A stretch of DNA of 32,320 nt from CAZCBJ01 sp964496705 (GTDB taxonomy: Bacteria; Chloroflexota; Anaerolineae; Anaerolineales; Anaerolineaceae): contig CAZCBJ010000019.1 of assembly GCA_964496705.1 (NCBI GenBank), positions 1 to 32,320 of the forward strand, written 5' to 3'. The translations under genes and the position numbers were made by a program. Positions 7,307 to 16,253 of the stretch are shown here, piece by piece. The notes beneath the pieces are model-generated. The model was given only the letters and a program-made list of their open reading frames with translations, did not search any database and was not told the DNA's origin. How positions within the stretch are numbered: position 1 is the stretch's first letter; every line of letters starts with the position of its first letter.

Positions 7307-8560
7307 TCAATATGACTGCTCCCAGCCGCGCAGATCATTACCATGATTTTGAACTTTCTTCACCGCTCGCACAATATCTTCCATATCTCCAGCAGTGCCC
7401 AGTAGCACCTCGTGACTGATGCGACAGCCGGTCTGGGTAACCGCCCTTTCTGCCACTGGCGTGAATACACGGCTGTAATCCATCCGCTCCCCGTACAATT
7501 TCTTCCATCGGCTGTTCTCCCAGGGAAACAGCGCAGAGCGATAAACCGTGCTCCCAGATTCCGGGCCGATGGGTATCCCCTCTGCGCGCAGCGCCGCCAG
7601 AAAGCTGCTGCGCGGAATACCCGCAAACGCTTCACTCTCAAATAAGAAACCATAACGGTAATAAGAATTCCGTGTCTGGCGTCCATCCCCAACTAGCGGC
7701 GTGATTCCATCGATTTGGCTCAATGCATCGTTTAAAATACGGGCATTTTTTTGCCGGGTCACCATCTGCGCAGGAAATCTGGAAAACTGGCTTTGAAGCA
7801 AAGCCCCTTGCAGCTCTGGCAACCTCAGGTTATTCCCAATCATGGGGCGGGCTTGAGCGAAATTCGGCATGACACGACCGCAATTGACATAGACCCGACA
7901 GGCTTCCATATATACAGGGTTGTTGGTCAGAATCATCCCCCCTTCACCTGGCGTGACCAGCTTCAAATTTTGAAAACTGAAACAGGCCAAGTCTCCATAA
8001 TCGCCAATTCCTCTGCCATTCCAGATGCAGCCGTGGGCATGGGCTGCATCCTGCACTAAAATCAGATGATGTTCTTTGCAAATCGTCTCCAGAGCATCCA
8101 GGTCAGCCATGATCCCGCCCAGATGCACAGGGATGACGGCTTTGGTATTCCTTGTGATCAAGCGTTCAACACTTTTGGGCGAGATGCACAAAGTTTCCGC
8201 ATCCACATCAGCGAAGACCGGGAGCGCATCCACGAACAATGCCGCAGTCGCGGTGGCGATAAATGTGATCGCCGGGACGATGACCTCATCTTCAAAACCA
8301 ATTCCTGCCGCAGCCAATGCCGTCTCCAGGGCCAGCGAGCCATTCATGACTGGAATCCCATATGTTGCGTCATGAAACCGGGCGAATTCTCCAGCAAATT
8401 GATCCACGATAAACCCATCTTCACCGGAATAATTTCCACCCCACCGGCCTGACTTCAGCACGCTTTCGATCGCCGCCAGATCAGCCGGATCATAAATTGG
8501 CCAGGAAGGATAAGGAGAACTTCGCACGGGCACTCCGCCGAACAAAGCAAGTTGGGTCAT
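7307..8560 (-). CDS. DegT/DnrJ/EryC1/StrS family PLP-dependent aminotransferase
   Basis: A 417-residue fold-type I enzyme. Key features are N73-G-S (VMNGSLALE, phosphate contact), D171 in LVQDAAHAHG (pyridine nitrogen), and the Schiff-base Lys200 in FSFQNLKLVTPGEGG. The family transaminates keto-sugars or cyclitols with Glu/Gln as donor; the long C-terminal region and the EAAHA-like QDAAHAHG box point to the StrS/AHBA-synthase/inosamine branch rather than the WecE branch, but the substrate cannot be fixed. I start at ATG 8560 (MTQLALFGG), with AGGA seven bases upstream; the longer frame to 8617 would enter the preceding gene. It lies 25 bp after the exporter adaptor gene and may be its last cotranscribed member. 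No sugar-nucleotide genes are nearby. Confidence 0.88.
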   Translation of the reverse strand: MTQLALFGGVPVRSSPYPSWPIYDPADLAAIESVLKSGRWGGNYSGEDGFIVDQFAGEFARFHDATYGIPVMNGSLALETALAAAGIGFEDEVIVPAITFIATATAALFVDALPVFADVDAETLCISPKSVERLITRNTKAVIPVHLGGIMADLDALETICKEHHLILVQDAAHAHGCIWNGRGIGDYGDLACFSFQNLKLVTPGEGGMILTNNPVYMEACRVYVNCGRVMPNFAQARPMIGNNLRLPELQGALLQSQFSRFPAQMVTRQKNARILNDALSQIDGITPLVGDGRQTRNSYYRYGFLFESEAFAGIPRSSFLAALRAEGIPIGPESGSTVYRSALFPWENSRWKKLYGERMDYSRVFTPVAERAVTQTGCRISHEVLLGTAGDMEDIVRAVKKVQNHGNDLRGWEQSY

Positions 8561-8585
8561 GAAAATATCCTGATTGGAGATAATT

Positions 8586-9797
8586 TTATTTACGCGTTTG
8601 AAAGCGGACAACAACACTCATCCCTGCACGCATGCCATCCGGTATTTCTTCCAGCTCGATTGTTGTCGTGTAAATCACATCCCCCCCGCGTGAATCAGCC
8701 AGGGGCGAGATTTGGGATACGCGACCAGACACAACCACATTCAATGCTTCCACTTCAACCACCGCGCTTTGCCCAACCATCACCCTGGGAACATCCCGTT
8801 CACTAAGGTCAGTGGTTTCAACGCGAAGCTGTGTCACATCCACCAGTTCGAACACTGGCTGACCCGGCAATGTCCATTCCCCATCCATCAGATTCACCTT
8901 GCTCACCACACCTGCGAACGGCGCTCTGAGTTCCAGGTCTCCCAGCGCTGCCTGACTGGCAGCCACCTGAGCTTCAGCATTCTCTATCCGTGCTTGAGCC
9001 AGCGCAACCGCATCTGCATCAGGGCCATCCTGCAAACGCTCGAATTCTTTTTCAGCATCTGCCACTTCTGCCTGCGCCACCAGCAATTCAGCTTCGGCTT
9101 GATCCACGTCTATTTCATTCGGCATTGCCAACAAATAATTTAAGTTGGCTTGCGCCCGATCGCGGGCTTTTCGGGCAGCACCCAGTGCGCTGAGCGCACC
9201 CGCGCGAATCACATCATCCTCAGCCCGATCTGCCACATTGGCAAAAGCCTCTTCGGCTTTTTCCAACGCATCCTTGGCCAGGATCAAATCAGCTTGCGCA
9301 TTATCAATGTCACTCTGCGATCCGTTGCGGAATTGCTTCCAGTTTCGGCGCTTTTGGGCTTCATCCAATGCTTTACGAGCCACCGCCAGCCGCAGTTGGG
9401 CGGCAATTCGGGCCGAGTCGGCATTCTCGTTCAATGTATTTAAGACAAATCGGGCGGATAATCGTTCATAGTTGGCCGCAGATAGTGCAGCAGATAATTT
9501 CTCTCGGCCTGTCAGGGTTGCCAATAGTTGCCCGGACTCCACCCTGTCACCTGCGCGGACCTGAACCGTGTCCACCAGCCCGGCCATCCCAAAAACCAGT
9601 TGCGCCCGCCTTGCCGGCACCACCACCCCGGAGGCAGTCACGTCGCCTCCTGATGCGGCAAATCCCGGGGTGATGTTTTCTGATTCCAAGTTGTCCAGGA
9701 CAACGGTGGGCAGGGGCGTGGGCGTGGAAAAGGAGAACCCAGCGCAGCCGCTCAGCAGCAATGTGAGAAATATGGCAGCAAAGAGCCTCAGCTTCAT
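8586..9797 (-). CDS. HlyD/MacA-like efflux adaptor, lipoprotein
   Basis: A 403-residue membrane fusion protein. The lipoprotein signal ends in LSGC (Cys18), so it is anchored outside the membrane by lipid. A lipoyl-like beta domain (~52-98 and again near LRAPFAGVVSKVNLMDGEWTLPGQPVFEL) flanks a long, Ala/Glu/Lys-rich coiled-coil hairpin (~95-285), followed by beta-barrel and membrane-proximal domains. In MacAB-type systems this subunit couples the permease to substrate capture or an outer component. It follows the ATPase gene after 2 bp, with GGAGAG five bases before the ATG. In an organism that may have no outer membrane, its partner could be only the permeases. Confidence 0.87.
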   Translation of the reverse strand: MKLRLFAAIFLTLLLSGCAGFSFSTPTPLPTVVLDNLESENITPGFAASGGDVTASGVVVPARRAQLVFGMAGLVDTVQVRAGDRVESGQLLATLTGREKLSAALSAANYERLSARFVLNTLNENADSARIAAQLRLAVARKALDEAQKRRNWKQFRNGSQSDIDNAQADLILAKDALEKAEEAFANVADRAEDDVIRAGALSALGAARKARDRAQANLNYLLAMPNEIDVDQAEAELLVAQAEVADAEKEFERLQDGPDADAVALAQARIENAEAQVAASQAALGDLELRAPFAGVVSKVNLMDGEWTLPGQPVFELVDVTQLRVETTDLSERDVPRVMVGQSAVVEVEALNVVVSGRVSQISPLADSRGGDVIYTTTIELEEIPDGMRAGMSVVVRFQTRK

Positions 9798-9799
9798 GG

Positions 9800-10504
9800 C
9801 TACTCTCCAGATGGATTTTTCTCCATCAGACCATTTTCCACCACCACACCATCTCTTAAGGTGATCACTCGACGGGCATACTTGATCACGCGCGGATCAT
9901 GGGTGGCAAATACAAACGTCACACCTGTTTCCTGGTTCAGGCGCTGCATGATCTCCATCACCTGCTGACCGTTGGTTGTATCGAGATTCGCGGTGGGCTC
10001 ATCCGCAAGGACCAGCGCCGGATTGGTGGCGAGAGCCCGCGCAATGGCCACCCGCTGTTGCTCTCCACCGCTGAGTTGGTCGGGGCGGTTATTGGCTCGA
10101 TTGCTCAGCCCGACCGAATCCAGCAACTGATTGACCCGCTCTCGCCGCTGCGCCGCTGGCCGGTTGACCAACAACAGGGGCATTTCCACATTTTCATAGG
10201 CAGTCAGGGTGGGTATGAGCGCAAAAAACTGGAAGATATACCCAATCGTTCCCCGGCGCACATCTGCGCGCTGGTCGCGTTTCAACTGGCTGACATCCTT
10301 CCCGGTGATAAACACCTTCCCGCTGGTAGGTTGGTCCAAACATCCGATCAGCTGTAAAAGGGTTGTTTTCCCTGAGCCCGAAGGTCCGACCAATGCTGTG
10401 AATTCTCCATTCTCAATCGTCAAACTGATATTGTGCAGCGCGTACGTCTCGAGATTTCCAATTTTATAAACCCGGGAAACATTTTCTATGCGTGTGACTT
10501 CCAT
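9800..10504 (-). CDS. ABC transporter ATPase, LolD/MacB type
   Basis: 234 residues with all nucleotide-binding motifs: Walker A GPSGSGKT (~40-47), Q-loop YIFQFFALIPTLTAYENVEMPLLL (the FxLIPTLT sequence is typical of the LolD/MacB/FtsE group), signature LSGGEQQRVAIARAL, Walker B LVLADEPTANLD and switch His in ATHDPRV. It powers the two FtsX-like permeases encoded just upstream by mechanotransmission rather than import. The start ATG 10504 has a perfect AAGGAG six bases upstream; the longer frame from 10546 would overlap the permease stop at 10521. The gap to the permease is 16 bp. Confidence 0.92.
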   Translation of the reverse strand: MEVTRIENVSRVYKIGNLETYALHNISLTIENGEFTALVGPSGSGKTTLLQLIGCLDQPTSGKVFITGKDVSQLKRDQRADVRRGTIGYIFQFFALIPTLTAYENVEMPLLLVNRPAAQRRERVNQLLDSVGLSNRANNRPDQLSGGEQQRVAIARALATNPALVLADEPTANLDTTNGQQVMEIMQRLNQETGVTFVFATHDPRVIKYARRVITLRDGVVVENGLMEKNPSGE

Positions 10505-10520
10505 ACCATTCTCCTTCCAG

Positions 10521-11738
10521 CTATTTTCCGCCATGCAAGGCTTCAACCGGTTCCATTCGAGCTGCCAGCATTGCTGGATAAAGCGAACCGATTAAGGTGA
10601 CCACCAGCGCCGCCAGAGATAATACCACCGCATCTTTCGCGGTCAGATAACCGTAGATTCTCTCTCCAAAGAGGACCCCCGTTATGCCAAAATCGCCGAT
10701 GTAAAAACCAAAACGTGTGGCGTAGAAAACCAGCAGCCCTCCCAGTATCAAACCGATGATAATCCCACCCAAAGCGAGCAACGTCGATTCCAAAAAAAAC
10801 ATGGTCATGATCGTTCGGCTTTTCATCCCAATCGCGGCAAGGATGCCAATCTCTCTGGTCCTTTCATAAACAGACATTATCAGCGCATTGATGATCACGG
10901 TTGCGGTGATAGCCAGTATGATCAGATATAAAACCACAAGGTAAGCAGCAGAGAATTGCTCGGTTTGAACAATGAGTTGATTCATCTCTGTCCATGTTTT
11001 CACCTGATACCGCTCGCCCTTTAGTGCTGCTATAACTGCATCTGTCTGGTCAGCGTCGTTTAATAAAATGAAAACCGTGCTGGCATGATTTTCTGCCCGG
11101 GTAATCGCCTGAGCTTTAGCCAACGGAAGAAAGACATAAATCTGATCAAACCCCGGTGTGCCGGTGCTGTAGGTTCCCCGGACAACAAATGACTGTTCAT
11201 CCACGCTTCCATCGGCTGTGTTAACCAGCAAATTTACTCGGTCTCCCGCCTTTAATTTTGCCTTTTCAGCCAGTGAGTGACCAATATATATCCCCTCACG
11301 GTCATCTGCCTGGATGAATTCACCACTGACCAGACCATCGCGAAATGGAGCATTGGCAATAGAATCTGGCAGGACGCCTATCACCCTGACGCCAAAGGTC
11401 TTGTCCCCTGTGGTAACGATCGCGGATGCAAACAGACGAGGTGTGGCAACCTTCACCGGAGCCAGGTTTTCAATTTGAGCTGCCATCTGTTCTGGGTTTT
11501 CGACCAGGTCTTCCCACGCCAGACTGGCCTTGTCTTCGTTATAATCCTTGGCGCGAATTTGAAGATGCCCACTTTGAAGATTTATGCTGAGTTTCATGGC
11601 ATCCCGCATTTCGCCAGTTAAAACTGCGGCCATCAAGAGCAACAAAGCCAACCCCACTCCTAAAGCCAGGGAAGAAAGAATAGATCGCCGCCGGTTCCGC
11701 CCTAAATCACGATAAGCCATTTTCAAAAGGGTAAACAT
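10521..11738 (-). CDS. FtsX-like/MacB permease (second of two)
   Basis: A 405-residue protein with the MacB architecture: one N-terminal membrane helix (~18-42, after the basic LGRNRRRS), a large extracytoplasmic MacB periplasmic-core domain (~45-260), then three C-terminal helices (~268-292, ~315-350, ~372-395). The cytoplasmic loop YERTREIGILAAIGMKSRTI is the FtsX family hallmark that contacts the ATPase. The ribosome site TGAGGTGA shares its TGA with the stop of the upstream permease, so the two are translationally linked. The partner permease differs clearly in sequence, suggesting a heterodimeric exporter. Confidence 0.88.
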   Translation of the reverse strand: MFTLLKMAYRDLGRNRRRSILSSLALGVGLALLLLMAAVLTGEMRDAMKLSINLQSGHLQIRAKDYNEDKASLAWEDLVENPEQMAAQIENLAPVKVATPRLFASAIVTTGDKTFGVRVIGVLPDSIANAPFRDGLVSGEFIQADDREGIYIGHSLAEKAKLKAGDRVNLLVNTADGSVDEQSFVVRGTYSTGTPGFDQIYVFLPLAKAQAITRAENHASTVFILLNDADQTDAVIAALKGERYQVKTWTEMNQLIVQTEQFSAAYLVVLYLIILAITATVIINALIMSVYERTREIGILAAIGMKSRTIMTMFFLESTLLALGGIIIGLILGGLLVFYATRFGFYIGDFGITGVLFGERIYGYLTAKDAVVLSLAALVVTLIGSLYPAMLAARMEPVEALHGGK

Positions 11739-11746
11739 GGTTCACC

Positions 11747-12976
11747 TCATACGAAATGCAGCGATTCAGCTGGTTCCTGGCGGGCTGCCTGGCGCGCAGG
11801 ATAGTATGCTGCCAAAATAGCGATAACCAAGGCGGTTCCCGCGCGCTGGACGAGCCTGTCCAGACCCAGCGTTGGATAAATGCGGCCGCTGATTAGAGCA
11901 GTATATTCCGTGAGGGATGAGAATTGGCTATAGTCGAACCCCACTTTTCCCAGGGTGAAATTGATGGCGAGACCCAGCACGATTCCAGCACCAATCCCGA
12001 CCACTCCCATGAAAGCCCCTTCGAGTAAAAACAATATCGAAATCCCACCCGGCTTCATTCCCAAAGCACCCAAAATCCCGATCTCGCGGGTTCTTTCGAA
12101 CACAGCCATCAACAGCAGGTTAAGAATACCAATCCCCGCAACCATCAGCATGATCGCGCTGAAAATGTTCATCACACCGCCCTTGGATTCGATCGCCCGT
12201 TTGAGTTCTGGATAGTTTGCATCCCAGGAGGTAACTTCGAATCCTGGCAGGGCGGCTTTCAAAGCCTTGACGACCTGCTGTTCCTGGCCGAGTTGATGCA
12301 AATAGACCACAATTTCGGTCGATTGCCCTTTCAGACCATAAAGGTTTTGAGCTTCTGCAAGCGATACATACACCGTTCTTTTCTCAATTTCGGCCATTCC
12401 CAGGTCGTAAATCCCAACCACGGTCATGGTTCGGGTGCTCATCACTTTTTGGGCAGTGCTGCCCGACAATGTGATGCGGTCGCCGACTGACAGATTCATA
12501 GCAGTCGCCAAACCTTGCCCAAGATAGACCTTGTCCTGGTCTGCAGTGGAAAGAAAGCGCCCCGCGGAAACCTCCTGTGCGACCAGGTTTACCGGCAATT
12601 CCGCATCAGGTTCAATGCCTACAATACTGACCGCAAAAGCCCCTTCTCGATTGGTTGCCAGACCGCCAGTTTTGATCCTTCGCGCAGCACCGGCGACCTG
12701 AGGTTGTGCCTTAACCGTTTCCAGAGCCATCAAATCATTGGACAAAATCATCAAAGGATTCTGATCTAAACTGGCCTGGTAGCCTTGTGCATGAATCTGA
12801 AGATTACCGCCCAACACTTTGATCGCGTTTCCATAGATAGCATCGTTGAAACCGGCAACGAAACCATCATAAAAGATCATCAGCGAAATCGTGAAGGCTA
12901 TGGACAGGATCACAATCATACTGCGGCGACGGTGGCGCCACAGGTTACGCCAGGCAAGGCGAAGGTATAAGCCCAT
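11747..12976 (-). CDS. FtsX-like/MacB permease (first of two)
   Basis: A 409-residue paralogue of the next permease. Helix 1 (~18-40) follows LAWRNLWRHRRRSM; the extracytoplasmic core covers ~42-265; three helices follow (~275-300, ~320-350, ~378-400). FERTREIGILGALGMKPGGI marks the FtsX family. The protein ends ARQEPAESLHFV, close to the ARMEPVEALHGGK end of its partner, consistent with duplication and divergence. An AAGGAG (12986-12991) lies nine bases before ATG 12976. It begins the exporter operon of permease, permease, ATPase, adaptor and probably aminotransferase. The exported compound is unknown; lipoprotein, lipid or peptide are the usual options. Confidence 0.88.
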   Translation of the reverse strand: MGLYLRLAWRNLWRHRRRSMIVILSIAFTISLMIFYDGFVAGFNDAIYGNAIKVLGGNLQIHAQGYQASLDQNPLMILSNDLMALETVKAQPQVAGAARRIKTGGLATNREGAFAVSIVGIEPDAELPVNLVAQEVSAGRFLSTADQDKVYLGQGLATAMNLSVGDRITLSGSTAQKVMSTRTMTVVGIYDLGMAEIEKRTVYVSLAEAQNLYGLKGQSTEIVVYLHQLGQEQQVVKALKAALPGFEVTSWDANYPELKRAIESKGGVMNIFSAIMLMVAGIGILNLLLMAVFERTREIGILGALGMKPGGISILFLLEGAFMGVVGIGAGIVLGLAINFTLGKVGFDYSQFSSLTEYTALISGRIYPTLGLDRLVQRAGTALVIAILAAYYPARQAARQEPAESLHFV

Positions 12977-13001
12977 ATTGGCCTGCTCCTTTCTGTAAAA
13001 A

Positions 13002-13045
13002 CAAGATATTGTACACCTAAAAACTTAAAGTCAGGAAATATCTTG
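13002..13045. promoter_or_regulatory. Inverted repeat with -10 box upstream of the exporter operon
   Basis: CAAGATATT (13002-13010) and its exact complement AATATCTTG (13037-13045) form 9-bp arms separated by 26 bases. On the - strand a TACAAT -10 box (13008-13013) overlaps the arm nearer the exporter gene; a -35 is weak. The arrangement suggests an operator pair around the promoter, or a long stem-loop ending the flippase transcript. Confidence 0.4.
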
Positions 13046-13064
13046 AAAATGAGTGGTAGCCTGA

Positions 13065-15671
13065 TCAGTTTTGATCACCCACCAGAGACACACGCTCTTC
13101 AGTCAGCGCTTGAGCTTCTGCCATCGCCTCAGAGTGGTTGCTGAACGGAAAACGGTTGTGCAGCGGGCTAATCCGTGCACCCAGTGCTGTAGCTTGAAAA
13201 ATCAATCGTGCAATGGGTCTCATAAAACTGGTTAATCGCGTTCCACGGTCGAAAACCTCCAATGTGTCCACATCCCAGCCGCCAAACAGGCCGTACAGGA
13301 AAGCGAAAATTGGAAAAGAAGGTATCAACACGATGATCAGAATGAGCACGCTGTGGATTTCATCCGGCTGCCAGATCAGACCGGTCAGGTTGCGCAAAAG
13401 AAGATAGTGAGAAGCCGCTGCAAGGAGCGGCGCTGCCAACGACTGCCAGAAGTAATAGCGCTGAGGAAAACAATAGCGGTGATTAAGGGTATAACCCAGC
13501 AGGATTCTCACAGGCGTCGTGATGAATGGAACAGCCAACAATCCCCACACCTGGAACCGATCAACCAACACAATGGCCAACCCTGTTCCCAGTACAAGGT
13601 CAACCAAGGATAGCGCAGTCACGAGGCGTGTCCTGCCGGATCCGTACATAGCGATGTCGCCATGCCAGACCGCAAAATTCATCATGCCGGCAATTAACAT
13701 CGGAACCACATACACGGCTGCCCGCTCAAATCCGCGACCAGAAGAACCAAGGATGAAACGATCCGCCACAGATAACAACGCCGCACAGATGAACGCGCTA
13801 ACCATCCCGCCATACTTGTAGCCGCTGGACATATAATACTGAGCCAGTATCTTTTTGCCATTGGAAAATGCTTCAGAAACAGAAGGCATCGTTGCGCCGG
13901 TAAGGGCTTGAAACACCGTGTAAGCAAATGCAAAACTGCCCGCAAGACTCAGGTTTCCGAGAATCTCATTGTTATTGAGCAGCCGGTTCTGGACCACCAA
14001 CACATTGATTGAAGATGCCAGCCCCGCCACCATTCCGCTGAGGAACAGGTAAAAGCCAAATTTCAACGAAGACCAGGCGACATCCTTCGAGAAATGCGCC
14101 AACATTAATAATCCTGAGTTATAACCAAGCCGTCGATAAAGAAACCATCCAAAAATAAAAGAAACCAGCTCAGTTGCATACGCAGCCAGGCCAAGACCGA
14201 ACACCCCTCCCATGGCTAACCCAAAAACTGGATTGTTCTTCCCCCACCAGACCATCAGGCTGACGATGATAAATTGGGTGAACATGGGAAAGACAAGGTT
14301 GATACCCATATCCAAAATGGTCCCATAATCAGAGCGCTGAATACCCGAAAAAGCATCCGTGAACAGGCGGTAAAATCCTGGGATCTGAATCAAAGTGTGA
14401 GTGATGATCGCCCAGGTGTACAGCGCATAGATTGATTTGGGCAGGAATGTTCCCACCACCGCCACAACCAGCGCTACTTGCAGCGCTCCGGTCAAAGCCT
14501 GCCACCAGACGAAAAATTGGGCATATTGCACCGCAAGCCGCGGATTACGCACCCGGTACTCGGAAAAAAATTTCATGTGCGCCACACTGGTGCCCATATC
14601 AAATAGCGCCCAGACAATTGGGAAAAAACCAGCCACGCGCCCATAAATTCCGAGCGCCTGGGCTGAGGGCAGGATGTAGACCGGTAGGATTAAATCTTGG
14701 TATACAGTCAACGGAATAAATAAAAACAAGCCGGTTAGCAGGGCAAACATGAATCCGCCCAAAGGTCGGTGAAATCCGATTTTCTCCCAATCTGTTCCAG
14801 CCTCGCGGGCGGCGAAAGCCCCGGTATCTTTTACCAGTGTGTCCAATAACTCCGGATGCGCCAGACTATAACGCCTGACCAGTAAAAAAAGGCCAGCGGA
14901 AACCAGACAGACCATAACCAGCAGGATGTATATGACAGTTCTTTGTGCGGGATGGGGTACCGGCGAGCCAGGGTAATCGCTGAAATCTTGCGGTTCACGG
15001 CTGCCTGCACGCATGGTCAGGTGATAAAACAAATAATTATAGTAACCCCAATCCCGGAACTGCGAATTGTCACCATCCGGAACAGCAGTCAGGATATACA
15101 GCTTTCCAGGACTGGAAATCACCTCTCCCAGGATCAACTCACCGCTCTCATGTGTTTGCACCAAAATCTTAAAGCCATCGAATGAATCTTGAGAAGCGAT
15201 GGAAACCCGCTCTCGAATCTGGGGAGCGGTATTCCAAAGCACATCTTTGATCAACCGGTCAGAGGACTCTGTTCGAGCTGCCAATGTGACTGGATCTGAT
15301 TTGGGCGATATGATAACCGCTTCACCGAAAATGTCTTTAATTTGAACAGCTTCTATTTCGGGTCCCATGATCAGAAACACACCGATTCCGGATTTTACGA
15401 CCTGGGCCATTACCTCTGGTTCCAATAATTGGCCATTCAGAACAAGCACATCGGCAGAAGAGAGATCATCGGTGAAAGCAAAATCCGCCAGGCCCAAAGC
15501 TACCGTCACCGAACCTTCAAGACCAGCGTAATAGACTTTCAAAGGTTCCTCTTCAGCATGAACTGAAGTAATAAATGGAGTAAAAAAAAGCAAAAACGCC
15601 AGGATCAAGCTGACCACTAAGCATTGGATAAAAGAAACCATTCCGAAACGTTTCGGGATGCTGATTCGCAT
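13065..15671 (-). CDS. MOP-superfamily flippase-like membrane protein fused to an extracytoplasmic alpha/beta domain
   Basis: This 868-residue protein has a signal or membrane segment (~13-36) ending near VHA, then an extracytoplasmic domain of ~180 residues with alternating strands and helices (VYYAGLEGSV, ADVLVLNG, GIGVFLIMGPE, KLYILTAVP) resembling a class I glutamine-amidotransferase-like fold without an obvious catalytic Cys. A helix at ~245-265 follows, then about a dozen hydrophobic helices (~300-800) in the style of Wzx/MATE-like polysaccharide or lipid-II flippases. Such fusions are uncommon. The start is ATG 15671; a TTG three codons earlier is possible. No good ribosome site is visible. 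It lies 21 bp after the flavodoxin stop and is probably coupled to it. Substrate unknown. Confidence 0.68.
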   Translation of the reverse strand: MRISIPKRFGMVSFIQCLVVSLILAFLLFFTPFITSVHAEEEPLKVYYAGLEGSVTVALGLADFAFTDDLSSADVLVLNGQLLEPEVMAQVVKSGIGVFLIMGPEIEAVQIKDIFGEAVIISPKSDPVTLAARTESSDRLIKDVLWNTAPQIRERVSIASQDSFDGFKILVQTHESGELILGEVISSPGKLYILTAVPDGDNSQFRDWGYYNYLFYHLTMRAGSREPQDFSDYPGSPVPHPAQRTVIYILLVMVCLVSAGLFLLVRRYSLAHPELLDTLVKDTGAFAAREAGTDWEKIGFHRPLGGFMFALLTGLFLFIPLTVYQDLILPVYILPSAQALGIYGRVAGFFPIVWALFDMGTSVAHMKFFSEYRVRNPRLAVQYAQFFVWWQALTGALQVALVVAVVGTFLPKSIYALYTWAIITHTLIQIPGFYRLFTDAFSGIQRSDYGTILDMGINLVFPMFTQFIIVSLMVWWGKNNPVFGLAMGGVFGLGLAAYATELVSFIFGWFLYRRLGYNSGLLMLAHFSKDVAWSSLKFGFYLFLSGMVAGLASSINVLVVQNRLLNNNEILGNLSLAGSFAFAYTVFQALTGATMPSVSEAFSNGKKILAQYYMSSGYKYGGMVSAFICAALLSVADRFILGSSGRGFERAAVYVVPMLIAGMMNFAVWHGDIAMYGSGRTRLVTALSLVDLVLGTGLAIVLVDRFQVWGLLAVPFITTPVRILLGYTLNHRYCFPQRYYFWQSLAAPLLAAASHYLLLRNLTGLIWQPDEIHSVLILIIVLIPSFPIFAFLYGLFGGWDVDTLEVFDRGTRLTSFMRPIARLIFQATALGARISPLHNRFPFSNHSEAMAEAQALTEERVSLVGDQN

Positions 15672-15692
15672 ATATGTCAAATTACGGCGTGA

Positions 15693-16163
15693 TCAACGAC
15701 AACCTTTGGCCCAAGCGGTTGCGCGCTCCAATTCGCCGGACTGGATTGGCCCCTCGGTGCCTTCCACAAAGAAACCTTCCGGAGGCGCAGCCTGAGTGCC
15801 CCCCTTTTTCAAGAGAATATTCGACATCGGCTTTGCTGCATACCCGAAAAATTTAATCATCAAGCGCAGGAAGCCTGGCGTTTTGTCGTTAACAGGAATG
15901 CGCGTGTCAAACGCAGCTACCCTGACTCCGCTCAATTTCCCTGCCGGAATGGCATTGAGAAATGATTTGACTGTTGGCATCGGTTGAAAGGCGCGCGTTG
16001 GTGAACCCACAAAAAACATATCCCGATTCTCCAACGAGTTGATTTTCGCATCTTCTATGCGCATTACCTCAACCAGATCCTCACTCGCAAAACCCTCTGC
16101 GATCGCCCTGGCAATTTTCTCTGTGTTGCCAAATACACTTCCATACAGGATTAAAACTCGCAT
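15693..16163 (-). CDS. Flavodoxin-domain protein
   Basis: A 156-residue protein with the FMN phosphate loop near the N-terminus (LYGSVFGNTEKIA, residues ~6-18), a second strand-loop (MFFVGSPTRAFQPMP) and an isoalloxazine-side loop (AAFDTRIP). It matches the flavodoxin/menaquinone-dependent oxidoreductase-like group of FMN proteins; a basic loop (LIKFFGYAAKPMSNILLKKGG) separates the strands. It is likely a cytoplasmic electron carrier or quinone-related reductase. AAAGGAG lies six bases before the ATG. It is followed at 21 bp by the flippase fusion gene; a functional link is not evident. Confidence 0.85.
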   Translation of the reverse strand: MRVLILYGSVFGNTEKIARAIAEGFASEDLVEVMRIEDAKINSLENRDMFFVGSPTRAFQPMPTVKSFLNAIPAGKLSGVRVAAFDTRIPVNDKTPGFLRLMIKFFGYAAKPMSNILLKKGGTQAAPPEGFFVEGTEGPIQSGELERATAWAKGCR

Positions 16164-16193
16164 GCTCTACTCCTTTCATACAGGGATGTGAAA

Positions 16194-16199
16194 AGTATA
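16194..16199 (-). promoter_or_regulatory. -10 box candidate for flavodoxin / flippase unit
   Basis: TATACT on the - strand, about 31 bases before ATG 16163, with no clear -35. It follows a hairpin that may end the upstream importer transcript. Confidence 0.35.
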
Positions 16200-16205
16200 A
16201 CAAAT

Positions 16206-16234
16206 AGAAAGCCACCCAACACGAATAGCTTTCT
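16206..16234 (-). terminator. Hairpin after the importer operon
   Basis: AGAAAGC (16206-16212) and GCTTTCT (16228-16234) form a 7-bp stem with a 15-base loop. On the - strand it is followed by ATTTGTTATAC, which is U-rich but not a clean U-tract. It sits 20 bases after the stop of the small membrane protein and could separate the importer operon from the flavodoxin gene. Confidence 0.35.
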
Positions 16235-16253
16235 CATCATCCACAATCTGATA

